Assembly: GCA_052033935.1 (NCBI GenBank)
Contig: JBPOJE010000008.1
Location: 1 to 51,666, forward strand
Direction of reading: 5' to 3'
Origin: JAGVUD01 sp052033935
GTDB taxonomy: Bacteria > Armatimonadota > UBA5829 > DSUL01
Length of the DNA stretch: 51,666 bases
Position numbers and translations under genes: made by a program. The notes beneath the pieces are model-generated. The model did no database searches and was not told the DNA's origin. It worked only from the letters and a program-made list of their open reading frames with translations. Shown piece after piece: positions 14,099 through 21,953 of the stretch; position 1 is the first letter of the stretch; each line of letters opens with the position of its first letter.

Positions 14099-15379
14099 CT
14101 AGTAAACCGCGTAGCGCCGCGTTTCCTCGATCGCGCGGGTCATCTCCTTCTGGACTTTTCGCAGAATCACCTTGGCGTCCGTGTTGGAGTGAATCGCCCT
14201 GTCCTCCGCCCGCTGAATCTCCCGCTGATAGGACGACCAGATGGGAAGCGGCGACGGCCCGAAAGCGTTTTCGCCGCCCGCCAGTTTGATAGCGTCGCGC
14301 ATCAGAGGGTTCTTCTGGAACTCCGGCGCTTTTGCCGCCGAAATGAGAGGCGGGATGTTGTTGATCTCGCGGCAGAACTTGCGGCTGGCATAGGGGCTGC
14401 AGATCCAGCTCAGGAACTCGAACGCTTCCTTCTTGTTCTTGCAGGCCGATGGCATCACGAAGACGCTGCCCCCGAGCTGCACGCAGTTCTTTCGCCCGCC
14501 AGCGGGCGGGGGCAGGGGAGTGTAGCCCCACTTCAGACTCGGGGCGTAGCGCTTGATGTTGTCGCCCGCCCATTCGCCCGTCTGCCACATTGCGGTCTTG
14601 CCCGTGTAGAACGCGCCCGTCGAGGCTTCCACGCTGCCGAACCCGGCCTCGAACGACTCCATCTTGCGCACGTCGTACTTGCGGAACCAACTCTGCAGCC
14701 AGCGAAGCGCAGCTACGTTGCCCGGGTCGTCGGCTGTCAGTTCTCCTGTGGCGGCGTCGTACCACCGCCCGCCGAACACATACGACCAGAGCTGAAGCCC
14801 GCCCGGGCGCAGTCCGTAACGTTCGTAGTTGCCCCGGCTGTCGCGTTTCGTTGTCTTCTCCGCCGCAGTATCGAGCTCGCTCAGCGTCAGAGGTGGCTTT
14901 TCGGGGTCGAGCCCGCACTCGCGGAAGATCTCTTTGTTGTAAACGATGAAGCTGGCGTTGGCGGTGGCATTGAGGCCGAACGTGCGCCCGCCGTACTGCA
15001 GCATGCGGCGCACTCCGGGCATCCATTCGTCTATGCTTCGGCCAGATTCCTGTAAATACTTGTCCAGCGGCTCCAGCGCGCCGCGCGATGCGTACCCGTA
15101 AAGCTGGTCGCTCCAGACAGCCGAGCAGACGTCCGGTGTATCACCGCCCGCAATCGCGATCGGCACCTTCTGATAACTGCCCGCCACGCACAGAATCTTG
15201 ACGCGAATGTGCGGGTGCGTCCGGTTGAACTCGCGGATCAGGCTGCGTTGCACGTCCAGTTCATGACCTGTCCAGCCCGTCCAGTAGCGAATCTCCACTG
15301 GGCCTTCCCGGGCGACCTGTCCGCATGAGGCCGCAAGCAGCCCCAGAAGAAGTATCGCCGCTATCTCTCGCCACCTCAT
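14099..15379 (-). CDS. Extracellular solute-binding lipoprotein (family 1, CUT1)
   Basis: 426 residues from MRWREIAAILLLGLLAASCG, a lipoprotein signal with lipobox AASC (Cys at about 19). The mature protein begins with the usual EIRYWTGWTGHELD strand and has the family 1 pattern: FNRTHPHIRVKIL, GDTPDVCSAVWSDQLYGYA, TGKTAMWQTGEWA and KKEAFEFLSWICSP. It binds a sugar outside the membrane and delivers it to the two permeases downstream. The frame is open upstream, but the signal peptide fixes the start. It follows the lipoprotein gene by eight bases. Confidence 0.92.
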   Translation of the reverse strand: MRWREIAAILLLGLLAASCGQVAREGPVEIRYWTGWTGHELDVQRSLIREFNRTHPHIRVKILCVAGSYQKVPIAIAGGDTPDVCSAVWSDQLYGYASRGALEPLDKYLQESGRSIDEWMPGVRRMLQYGGRTFGLNATANASFIVYNKEIFRECGLDPEKPPLTLSELDTAAEKTTKRDSRGNYERYGLRPGGLQLWSYVFGGRWYDAATGELTADDPGNVAALRWLQSWFRKYDVRKMESFEAGFGSVEASTGAFYTGKTAMWQTGEWAGDNIKRYAPSLKWGYTPLPPPAGGRKNCVQLGGSVFVMPSACKNKKEAFEFLSWICSPYASRKFCREINNIPPLISAAKAPEFQKNPLMRDAIKLAGGENAFGPSPLPIWSSYQREIQRAEDRAIHSNTDAKVILRKVQKEMTRAIEETRRYAVY

Positions 15380-15387
15380 CGCGCCAC

Positions 15388-16788
15388 CTAGATCTTCATC
15401 ATCGTGACCGCGGACGGTCCTTCCCATTCGCAGGGGCCGTGGTCCTTGAACCAACGCCTCGAAGGATCATCCTCCACCTGCCTCCACACAAGCGTAATGG
15501 GGGCGCCTGGCGTCCGCTCGCCAAGCGTTACTACGATTGTGCACCCGTCTCGTTTGACTGATTTCAGCTTCGCGCCCGAAACCGTCACGCCGCCCACGTC
15601 CTCGATCTCCAGCGATGGCCATTTGTTCAGCACGATTCGAATGGTCTGTCCCCTGTCGCGCACCTTCAGCATCCTCAGTGGCGCGGTATAGATGTCCATC
15701 TCTAGCGAATGCATATACGCGAAAACCCCGCGTGCGCCAGCCTCCCTGCCCGCGTTGCCGCATTCATCGAGCCACGTGAGCGTGCGCCGCATTGGCGTTT
15801 GCGAGCCGCTGTCCGTCTGGATCAGCACGGGAATCTGCCTGTCCCCGCTCATCGCTGCGTCAATGTAGGGGCGGTAGCTCAGAACGTAGTCCGCGGGCAG
15901 CTCCGCGTCCGTCCAGTCCGGCCAGTCGGTCTGCACGACGTACGCGTCGGGCTTGCAGCGCCGGACGATCTCTTCTCCGTCCACGCCCTCCCATTCGCGC
16001 ATCGTCCACGGCTCCGCCGAACGGGACGCGATGCCCCACACCGCGATTTCCACGCCCGGGCAGGCTTTCCGGATCCCGTCCTTCCCGTTGAAGAGGCTGT
16101 CGAGGAATCCGGTCAGCCACCCCGCGCGGGCGTTTACCCACTTCTCGTAGCGCTCCCTGTCCGTCTTCCAGAAGCGCGGGCTGGCGCTGTCGGAAAACTC
16201 GGGCGCGTCCATTCCCGTCTCGCTCTTGAACCGCGCGAGGCAGGTATCGCACAGGCACCCGTACATCTCCGATTCCGGCCCGGAATGAGCCGGCCAGAAC
16301 GGCTCGCAGATCTCCACCGCGTCGAAGCCCCCCTGCTGGATCATCCATCGGACCTCCTGCTGCTTCCACTTGAGGTATTCAGGGTTGTTGAGGCAGAGAT
16401 AGGTGTACCCGGCCTGCGCCTTGGGATTGCGCGTGCGCATCTTCCAGCGCTCCCATCCTGGCGGCAGATCGGCCGTCGAATACACCCCGTTGCCGAACGT
16501 CACGAGTATAGCTTTCAGGCCAAGGTTATGACATTCTGTGATTCGATCAGCCCGTACCGCCGCCCTGTTCGTCACCGTGAAGCGCACGCTGCGGTAGCCC
16601 TTCGCCCAGAGCTCCTCGGCGAGCGACTCCGCGGAGCGCCCGGTGAACCAGGCGAAGGCCGTGTCCACCTGCGTACACGGCAGGGCGGTCAGGGCCGGCG
16701 CGCCGGGGCTTTCCTCGGTCTTCGGCCCGCACGAGGCAGCCGTCGCTGTCAACGCCAAGGCCGCGACGGTCAGAGCAGCAGCCTTCAT
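15388..16788 (-). CDS. Lipoprotein with a glycosidase-like TIM barrel, unknown specificity
   Basis: 466 residues. The start ATG overlaps the stop of the upstream gene by one base. MKAAALTVAALALTATAASC is a lipoprotein signal with lipobox AASC. The body looks like an alpha/beta barrel: FAWFTGRSAESLAEELWAKG, GLKAILVTFGNG, then FDAVEICEPFWP, and YGCLCDTCLARFKSETG. A CxxC followed by xRF after a putative acidic strand end is seen in several hypothetical glycoside hydrolase families; Glu in AVEICEPFW and Asp in VVQTDWPDW are candidate catalytic residues. The last 100 residues are beta-rich. The setting between two sugar importers supports a surface glycosidase role, but the family is not identified. 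Confidence 0.6.
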   Translation of the reverse strand: MKAAALTVAALALTATAASCGPKTEESPGAPALTALPCTQVDTAFAWFTGRSAESLAEELWAKGYRSVRFTVTNRAAVRADRITECHNLGLKAILVTFGNGVYSTADLPPGWERWKMRTRNPKAQAGYTYLCLNNPEYLKWKQQEVRWMIQQGGFDAVEICEPFWPAHSGPESEMYGCLCDTCLARFKSETGMDAPEFSDSASPRFWKTDRERYEKWVNARAGWLTGFLDSLFNGKDGIRKACPGVEIAVWGIASRSAEPWTMREWEGVDGEEIVRRCKPDAYVVQTDWPDWTDAELPADYVLSYRPYIDAAMSGDRQIPVLIQTDSGSQTPMRRTLTWLDECGNAGREAGARGVFAYMHSLEMDIYTAPLRMLKVRDRGQTIRIVLNKWPSLEIEDVGGVTVSGAKLKSVKRDGCTIVVTLGERTPGAPITLVWRQVEDDPSRRWFKDHGPCEWEGPSAVTMMKI

Positions 16789-17798
16789 CAGAAATCGAAT
16801 GTGTCCACCGTGTCTTTCGAGATCACGACTCCCGGAATCACCGCCTGATCTCCCGTGACCTTGATTTTGCCGACGCCCGGAATCTCCTGCCCGTCCACCG
16901 GCATTTTGCCGGACTTGACATGGTCGCGCACAAGCATTGCCGTCGCGTAGGTCATGTCCGCCGGGTTCCACAAGAGAGCGCCGCTGATTGTGCCCTTCTT
17001 AATGTAGCCGCGCACCTCGCTCGGCAGCGAAATGCCCCATACCTTCAACTTGCCCACCTTGCCCGTCTGCATCAGCGCCTCGGCGATGCCCGGGGCGGCC
17101 GGAGAGCACAGCGCCACGAAGCCGCCGAGGTCCGGCGTCTTCTGAAGCATCGAGATCGCGCCCTTTATCGCCTGGTCCTTCTGATCGTTGCAGGCAAGAA
17201 GCGGGTCCACCACCGTGATGCCCGGGTGCTTCTTCAGCTCTTCGTTCGCGCCGTCCACGTGCATGCGCAGGTTGTTTGCCGTGAGCGTGCCCGTCATTAT
17301 CGCGATTTTGCCCTTGCCGCCCATCTCGTCTACCACGCGCTTCGCCACGTCGCTGCCGATCTGAACGTCATCGCACCCCGCGACATAGAACTCCCGCCCC
17401 GAGCCGGGCGAGTCCGAGTCCCACGTGTAAACCTTAACACCTGCCTTCTTCGCGGCCTCCATGGCGGGCTTCACCGAGTTCGCGTCGTTCGCCGAAATCA
17501 CGATTGCATCCACCTTGCGCGCGATCTGGTCCATGATCATGTTGACCTGGCCCTGAATGTCGTTACCGGTCGTCGGCCCGATGATCTCGGCCTTGACTCC
17601 CAGCTCCTCGTTCGCCCGCTTGACGCCCTCGGCCAGGCTGTCGGCGTAGGGAATCCCCATCACCTTGAAAACGAACACGATGTGCGGCTTGCCGGCATCC
17701 GCGCCGGACTTCTGCTCTGGCCCACCGGCCCTCTGGGCGCATCCCGCCATCAGTGATGCCGTCAGCGCCGCCGCAAGAGCGTATCTCAGAAAACGCAT
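16788..17798 (-). CDS. Ribose/rhamnose-type periplasmic binding lipoprotein (CUT2)
   Basis: 336 residues with a lipoprotein signal ending in LMAGC (Cys about 20). The periplasmic-binding-protein type I fold is evident: KPHIVFVFKVMGIPYADSLA, QVNMIMDQIARKVDAIVISA, AGVKVYTWDSDSPGSGREFY, VGKLKVWGISLPSEVRGYIK. The WDSDSP and NDQKDQA segments resemble RhaS and autoinducer-2 binding proteins. The ligand is probably a monosaccharide. AAGGAGG lies upstream of the ATG. The two CUT2 permeases are directly upstream in the same operon. Confidence 0.9.
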   Translation of the reverse strand: MRFLRYALAAALTASLMAGCAQRAGGPEQKSGADAGKPHIVFVFKVMGIPYADSLAEGVKRANEELGVKAEIIGPTTGNDIQGQVNMIMDQIARKVDAIVISANDANSVKPAMEAAKKAGVKVYTWDSDSPGSGREFYVAGCDDVQIGSDVAKRVVDEMGGKGKIAIMTGTLTANNLRMHVDGANEELKKHPGITVVDPLLACNDQKDQAIKGAISMLQKTPDLGGFVALCSPAAPGIAEALMQTGKVGKLKVWGISLPSEVRGYIKKGTISGALLWNPADMTYATAMLVRDHVKSGKMPVDGQEIPGVGKIKVTGDQAVIPGVVISKDTVDTFDF

Positions 17799-17854
17799 GG
17801 AAAAGAAGCCTCCTTACAGGTTGTTGATTCAGACAGGGTTTGCGCCCGAAGCTC

Positions 17855-18832
17855 TCAGGCGCGGGTCTCCAGGGAGCGCAGCATGCGCTTCCTCCACAGG
17901 TCAATAACCACGGCGGTAATGAGCGCAATAGCAAGCATCTGCGTGCGCACGACATCCGTCTGCCCGGCGAGCGACAGCCCGTTCCTGAGCACTGCCATCG
18001 CCGCCACGCCGAAGAGCGTACCCAGCAGACTACCTTCCCCTCCCGCCAGGCTCGTTCCTCCCAGTACCACGGCCGTGATCGCCTCGAACTCATAGTTCTT
18101 GCCCGCATCCGGAAACGCCGTCGCGAGCCGGGACGTCAGCAGCACTCCTGCCAGTCCCCCCAGCACGGCCAGCCCGAAATACGCCGCGAACTTCACCCGC
18201 CGCACGCGTATGCCCGAGAGCGCCGCCGCCTGTTCGGATTGCCCCAGCGCGATCAGATAGCGGCCGTGCACAGTTTTGCGCAGCATAAAGGCCGCCGCGA
18301 TGAACACGAGCGCCATAATGACCGACGGGGTGGGGAGGGCGACGCCAGCCACGCCGATATCCGACGAAGCAAGCGCCTGAAAGCCGGGCTGGTCAATAGA
18401 CAGGCTCGTCCCGCTTGTCAGAATGTATGCGATGCCCCTGGTCAGGCTCATTGTGGCCAAGGTCACCAGAACCGGCTGCACCCCCATATACGCGATCGCA
18501 AACCCGTTCACGGCCCCCACGGCCGCCGCCGCGCACATGCCCGCCCCCGCCGCAGCCCAGATGTTCCAGCCCAGCGTCACGCCCAGAACCCCCACCAGCA
18601 TGGCCGTCAGGCCCACAATACCGCCCACCGAAATGTCAATGCCGCCCGTTGCGATCACGAGCGTCATGCCCACCGCCACAATACCCAGTTCCGAGTACTG
18701 CCGCGCAAGCGAGAGCAGGTTCGCCGAGTCGAGAAACCCCGGCTGCGTGGCGGCGAAGTACCCCGTCAGTCCCAGGAATATGACGTATGTGCCCAGCCGA
18801 AACGCGGCCAGCCGCTGCAGAAGCTCTTTCAC
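17855..18832 (-). CDS. Ribose-type ABC permease (CUT2), second
   Basis: 325 residues. The start is GTG 18832, overlapping the upstream permease stop as GTGA; the frame is open far beyond it but only because it runs antiphase to that gene. The sequence has the BPD_transp_2 pattern: GMTLVIATGGIDISVGGIVG, QPVLVTLATMSLTRGIAYI, ITAVVLGGTSLAGGEGS and GTLFGVAAMAVLRNGLSL. It should pair with the preceding permease. No RbsA-type ATPase gene lies in the operon. Confidence 0.92.
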   Translation of the reverse strand: MKELLQRLAAFRLGTYVIFLGLTGYFAATQPGFLDSANLLSLARQYSELGIVAVGMTLVIATGGIDISVGGIVGLTAMLVGVLGVTLGWNIWAAAGAGMCAAAAVGAVNGFAIAYMGVQPVLVTLATMSLTRGIAYILTSGTSLSIDQPGFQALASSDIGVAGVALPTPSVIMALVFIAAAFMLRKTVHGRYLIALGQSEQAAALSGIRVRRVKFAAYFGLAVLGGLAGVLLTSRLATAFPDAGKNYEFEAITAVVLGGTSLAGGEGSLLGTLFGVAAMAVLRNGLSLAGQTDVVRTQMLAIALITAVVIDLWRKRMLRSLETRA

Positions 18833-19797
18833 GCCGCGTCTCCCTGCCGCTCGCGCACGCGCCCCGCGGCCCAGTCCAGCGTAGCCACCCCCAGAATCGC
18901 AATGCCGATGATTGCTTGATACCAGAACACGTCCAGCCCCTTGACGATCAGCCCGTTCCTGAGAACCGCCATCAGCGCCGCTCCGACCGCCGTGCCGAAC
19001 ACGCCGCCTTTGCCTCCCGTCATGGAGGTTCCGCCGAGCACCACCGCCGCCACGGCATCCAGCTCGTAGCCCATAAACATGTTGCCCTGCACCGAGTCCA
19101 GCGTCGCCGCCGCCACAAGGCCTGCCATCCCGGCCGTGAAGCCGCTGGCGACGTAGGTCCAGCCGATTGTCCGCGTCACGGATACGCCGCTCAGCCGCGC
19201 CGCCGCCGGATTGCCGCCCGCTGCATAAACGTGGCGTCCCCATGGCGTCCGCCCCAGAATCGCCAGTCCAACCGCCAGCAGCGCAATGAACACTAGAAAC
19301 GATGCCCATCCCGTGCCGAGCGTCCGGAACCCCGGGGCAAGTGGGCTGATGAGCGTCACCATCTTGATCGCCTGCATGCGGTAGAGGCTCAACGTCGCGA
19401 GCGTCGCGACGATTGGCGGCGCGTTCAGCTTTGTCACAAGAAAAGCGTTGCCCGCGCCCAGAAGCACCGAGACGCTGAGCGCGGCGGCCACCGGCAGGGC
19501 AATGCCGCCGTGATCGCGCATAAGGATTGCCATCACGCTGGTCGAAAGCGCCAGAATGGACGCGCACGAAAGATCAATGCCGCCCGTGATGATGACCAGG
19601 GTCAGTCCCATCCCCATCATCCCGATGACAGCGGTGTCGCGGCCTATGGATGCCAGGTTGATCTTGTCCAGAAAGCCGGGCGCCCAGTGCGCGAAGTAGC
19701 CGAACACGAGCACGAGCAGCACAACGAGCGGCAGGTCACGCATCAGAGGTGCGCTCAGGCTGGCGGATCGCGAAGAAGCACGAGAAAGTAATTGCAT
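18829..19797 (-). CDS. Ribose-type ABC permease (CUT2), first gene of the operon
   Basis: 322 residues with the same fold as its neighbour: GMGLTLVIITGGIDLSCASI, PPIVATLATLSLYRMQAIKM, VAAVVLGGTSMTGGKGGVF. It heads the seven-gene operon. There is no ribosome site before the ATG, but a -10-like GATAAT ends five bases upstream, so the mRNA may be leaderless. In most CUT2 systems the ATPase gene comes first; here it is missing. Confidence 0.92.
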   Translation of the reverse strand: MQLLSRASSRSASLSAPLMRDLPLVVLLVLVFGYFAHWAPGFLDKINLASIGRDTAVIGMMGMGLTLVIITGGIDLSCASILALSTSVMAILMRDHGGIALPVAAALSVSVLLGAGNAFLVTKLNAPPIVATLATLSLYRMQAIKMVTLISPLAPGFRTLGTGWASFLVFIALLAVGLAILGRTPWGRHVYAAGGNPAAARLSGVSVTRTIGWTYVASGFTAGMAGLVAAATLDSVQGNMFMGYELDAVAAVVLGGTSMTGGKGGVFGTAVGAALMAVLRNGLIVKGLDVFWYQAIIGIAILGVATLDWAAGRVRERQGDAA

Positions 19798-19802
19798 AGC
19801 TG

Positions 19803-19808
19803 ATTATC
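19803..19808 (-). promoter_or_regulatory. Candidate -10 box GATAAT of the seven-gene operon
   Basis: On the minus strand GATAAT ends five bases before the ATG at 19797 and no Shine-Dalgarno sequence intervenes. The -35 is not convincing. Confidence 0.4.
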
Positions 19809-19866
19809 CGCACATTTAGCTTCTCACCGTGCCGATTCCTGCCCCGCCGCGCCGTTTCGCTCGCGT

Positions 19867-19895
19867 TTGAGTGCTCGCGCCGCGTCTGCTACAAT
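19867..19895 (+). promoter_or_regulatory. Sigma-70-type promoter, leaderless spacing
   Basis: TTGAGT (19867-19872), 17-base spacer, TACAAT (19890-19895). The -10 ends six bases before the ATG of the nuclease gene, so transcription would begin at or next to the start codon. Confidence 0.65.
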
Positions 19896-19901
19896 GCAGG
19901 C

Positions 19902-20906
19902 ATGGCCGAGATTCACAACGATCTGAAGTGGTCGTTCTCCCGGATGAAGACGTTCGACTCCTGCCGCAGGCAGTACTATCTGCGGCACTATCTGTTCTGG
20001 GATGGCTGGAAGAAGGACGCCCCCGAGGAGCGGCGCACAGCCTATCGTCTCAGCAAGATGACGAGCCTCGCAATGTTTGCGGGGGCCGTCGTGCACAACC
20101 GCATCGCCGACGCTTTCAAGCGCTACCGCTTCAACAGAACGAGCATCAGCCTGAACGAGATCATCGAGACGGCTCGGCTCGACTGGGAGCGCGGCATTGC
20201 CGAGTCCGAGTCAGGGAAGTGGCGCACGCAGCCAAAGCAGTACTGCTGTATCTTCGAGCACTACTCGGGCATACCGGACTGGAAAGAACGGGCGCGGGAT
20301 ATGTGGGAGCATGTTGAGACCAGCCTGCGCAGCTTCGATGCTTCCGGAACATGGGCCGATCTGCGCAAGACGGCGCCCGTCCGGTGGCTCGCCTACGACG
20401 GCGACCCGTTCGAGTCCGTGCTGGTTGACGGGATACCCGTGTTCGGGCGGCCGGATCTGGCTTACGACGGGTCAAAAGCCGAAAATCCGAAGTCCCGCTG
20501 CTGGATATTCGAGTTCAAGTCCGGACGTCCGCGCGACGGCGACGTGCTTCAGGTGCGCTACTACGCCCTTGTCGCTGCCGCCGACTGGGGGTTCGACCCG
20601 AGGTCGGTCAAGGCGCGGCTCGTGTATCTTCACCCGCAGCTTATCGAGCGGGAGATGTCGGTTGATGAGGACGCGCTCGCCGATGCCGGCAGCGTGCTTC
20701 GACAGTCGTTCGACGACATGAAGAGCGTACTGGCCGACCCTGTGCACAACATCCCGCTTGACATCAGCGCGTTTCCCCCAACGGTTCGAAGCGACCTCTG
20801 CGCGCGCTGTTTCTATCAGGAGATGTGCGAAGGCCGCGGCACGGAAACCTCACGCCCCGCTGCCGCGGCCCTTGAAGATGAAGACGATTACGACCCGTTT
20901 GTCTAA
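19902..20906 (+). CDS. PD-(D/E)XK nuclease with Cas4/AddB-type Fe-S cysteines
   Basis: 334 residues. SFSRMKTFDSCRRQYYLRHY at the N-terminus gives Cys21. The C-terminus has Cys300, Cys303 and Cys309 (CARCFYQEMC). One Cys far from a group of three is the arrangement that holds a 4Fe-4S cluster in Cas4 and AddB. The nuclease core is GRPDLAYD (Asp), then CWIFEFKSG (Glu-x-Lys), then LQVRYYAL (the QxxxY motif), in that order. It should cut single-stranded DNA or DNA ends. No CRISPR, helicase or recombination gene is next to it. The tail is acidic (LEDEDDYDPFV). It may serve in repair. Confidence 0.85.
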   Translation: MAEIHNDLKWSFSRMKTFDSCRRQYYLRHYLFWDGWKKDAPEERRTAYRLSKMTSLAMFAGAVVHNRIADAFKRYRFNRTSISLNEIIETARLDWERGIAESESGKWRTQPKQYCCIFEHYSGIPDWKERARDMWEHVETSLRSFDASGTWADLRKTAPVRWLAYDGDPFESVLVDGIPVFGRPDLAYDGSKAENPKSRCWIFEFKSGRPRDGDVLQVRYYALVAAADWGFDPRSVKARLVYLHPQLIEREMSVDEDALADAGSVLRQSFDDMKSVLADPVHNIPLDISAFPPTVRSDLCARCFYQEMCEGRGTETSRPAAAALEDEDDYDPFV

Positions 20907-20933
20907 AGAAAAACCCGCAGGCTCAGACGCGGC

Positions 20934-21677
20934 CTAGAATACGTCCCAAGCTCTGTACGGCACGTTGTCGATCACCTGCAGGCAGGTCCACCGCTCCTTT
21001 TCGGCATCGTCCAGAGACATCCGCTTGGCGTGGCCGTCGCAGAATCCCACGATAGTCCCATCGTAATGGCATCGTCCGATCGGGTCTGTGCCCACCGTGG
21101 GTTTGCTGCAGTCGTTGGGAAGGCCATACTTCCAGTTGAAGTATCCGTCGTTGATCCCCACGGGGGCCGTCGGCTTTTCGCCCGACCGCGCTTCGTGAAT
21201 GATCAGCAGGCAGCGTGAGGGGTTACTGAGGCTGAACCCGGCGTCCAGGTTCTTATAGGACATGACCTGGTTCACCGAATACGAAAGGGCGTAGTTGCGG
21301 ATGTCCCCCTCGATCTGAAGGGCAGGCTTGTTCTTGTCCGTCGGGCAGAGATAGACAGTCCGGCTCTTGACATAGGGCCACAGCGACCCCTGCTCGATCA
21401 GGGCCTGCTTGTAGACCTTCGTCCCGGCCCAGTCCACCGCCCGGGTGTCCGTGGTCCAGTTGACGTTCGGCATTCTGCCCTTATTGTCATCCATATACTG
21501 GTTGAAGGCAAGGCAAAGCTGCTTGATGTTGTTGATGCAGGTCGTCTGCCTGCCGCGCTCCCGGGCGTTCGCAAAGACCGGGAAGAGTATGGCGGCGAGG
21601 ATCGCGATGATCGCAATGACCACGAGAAGCTCGATCAGTGTGAAGCCGCGCCGCTGCTTGTGTCTGAAAGTGTACAC
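20934..21677 (-). CDS. Type II secretion-like pseudopilin with H-X9-DG motif
   Basis: 247 residues from GTG 21677. The prepilin leader is VYTFRHKQRRG, then FTLIELLVVIAIIAILAAI. The H-X9-DG motif is HYDGTIVGFCDG near the C-terminus. The GTG is preferred over an ATG at 21719 because it has AGGGAGA upstream, gives a leader of normal length, and lies downstream of the likely transcription start near 21717. The protein is similar in design to the one at 4.7 kb and is likewise alone. Confidence 0.88.
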   Translation of the reverse strand: MYTFRHKQRRGFTLIELLVVIAIIAILAAILFPVFANARERGRQTTCINNIKQLCLAFNQYMDDNKGRMPNVNWTTDTRAVDWAGTKVYKQALIEQGSLWPYVKSRTVYLCPTDKNKPALQIEGDIRNYALSYSVNQVMSYKNLDAGFSLSNPSRCLLIIHEARSGEKPTAPVGINDGYFNWKYGLPNDCSKPTVGTDPIGRCHYDGTIVGFCDGHAKRMSLDDAEKERWTCLQVIDNVPYRAWDVF

Positions 21678-21723
21678 CTGTGTCGTCTCCCTGGGTGCGG
21701 GATCACGCGCCGCTCCCACTGCT

Positions 21724-21752
21724 ATTCTAACACTCTTTCATCGAATAATAAA
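21724..21752 (-). promoter_or_regulatory. Promoter of the second pseudopilin gene
   Basis: Read on the minus strand: TTTATT (21752-21747), 17-base spacer, TAGAAT (21729-21724). The predicted start near 21717 supports the GTG start at 21677. Confidence 0.5.
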
Positions 21753-21953
21753 GACAAATCAGCACTCCGGCGGCGCTTTGTCCGCGCCTTTGTGGCGGCC
21801 CGCGATGCGCCGTTTCCGTTACGCCATTCGCAACGCCCGCCGCCCGCCCTGTGCTATACTACTGCCATCGCCTGAAGGGTGCCCGCCAGGAGCGTCCCGC
21901 CGTGTCACACAGATCGGGCGCGTTCCTGGCCGGCAGCAACGGGAAGACGAGCC

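Noticed and set aside
13514..15055. 513-residue plus-strand open frame over the CUT1 permease and binding-protein genes
   Set aside because: Antisense to well-supported transporter genes and without recognisable domains.
18832..19567. Upstream 245 codons of the open frame containing the second CUT2 permease
   Set aside because: They read the first permease gene in the wrong frame; the GTG at 18832 fits the overlap and the family start.
19824..20096. 90-residue minus-strand open frame upstream of the CUT2 operon
   Set aside because: It lies opposite the nuclease gene and its promoter and has no ribosome site or similarity.
19902..20906. Cas4 of a CRISPR-Cas system
   Set aside because: No CRISPR repeats or other cas genes occur in the window; only the general nuclease fold is supported.
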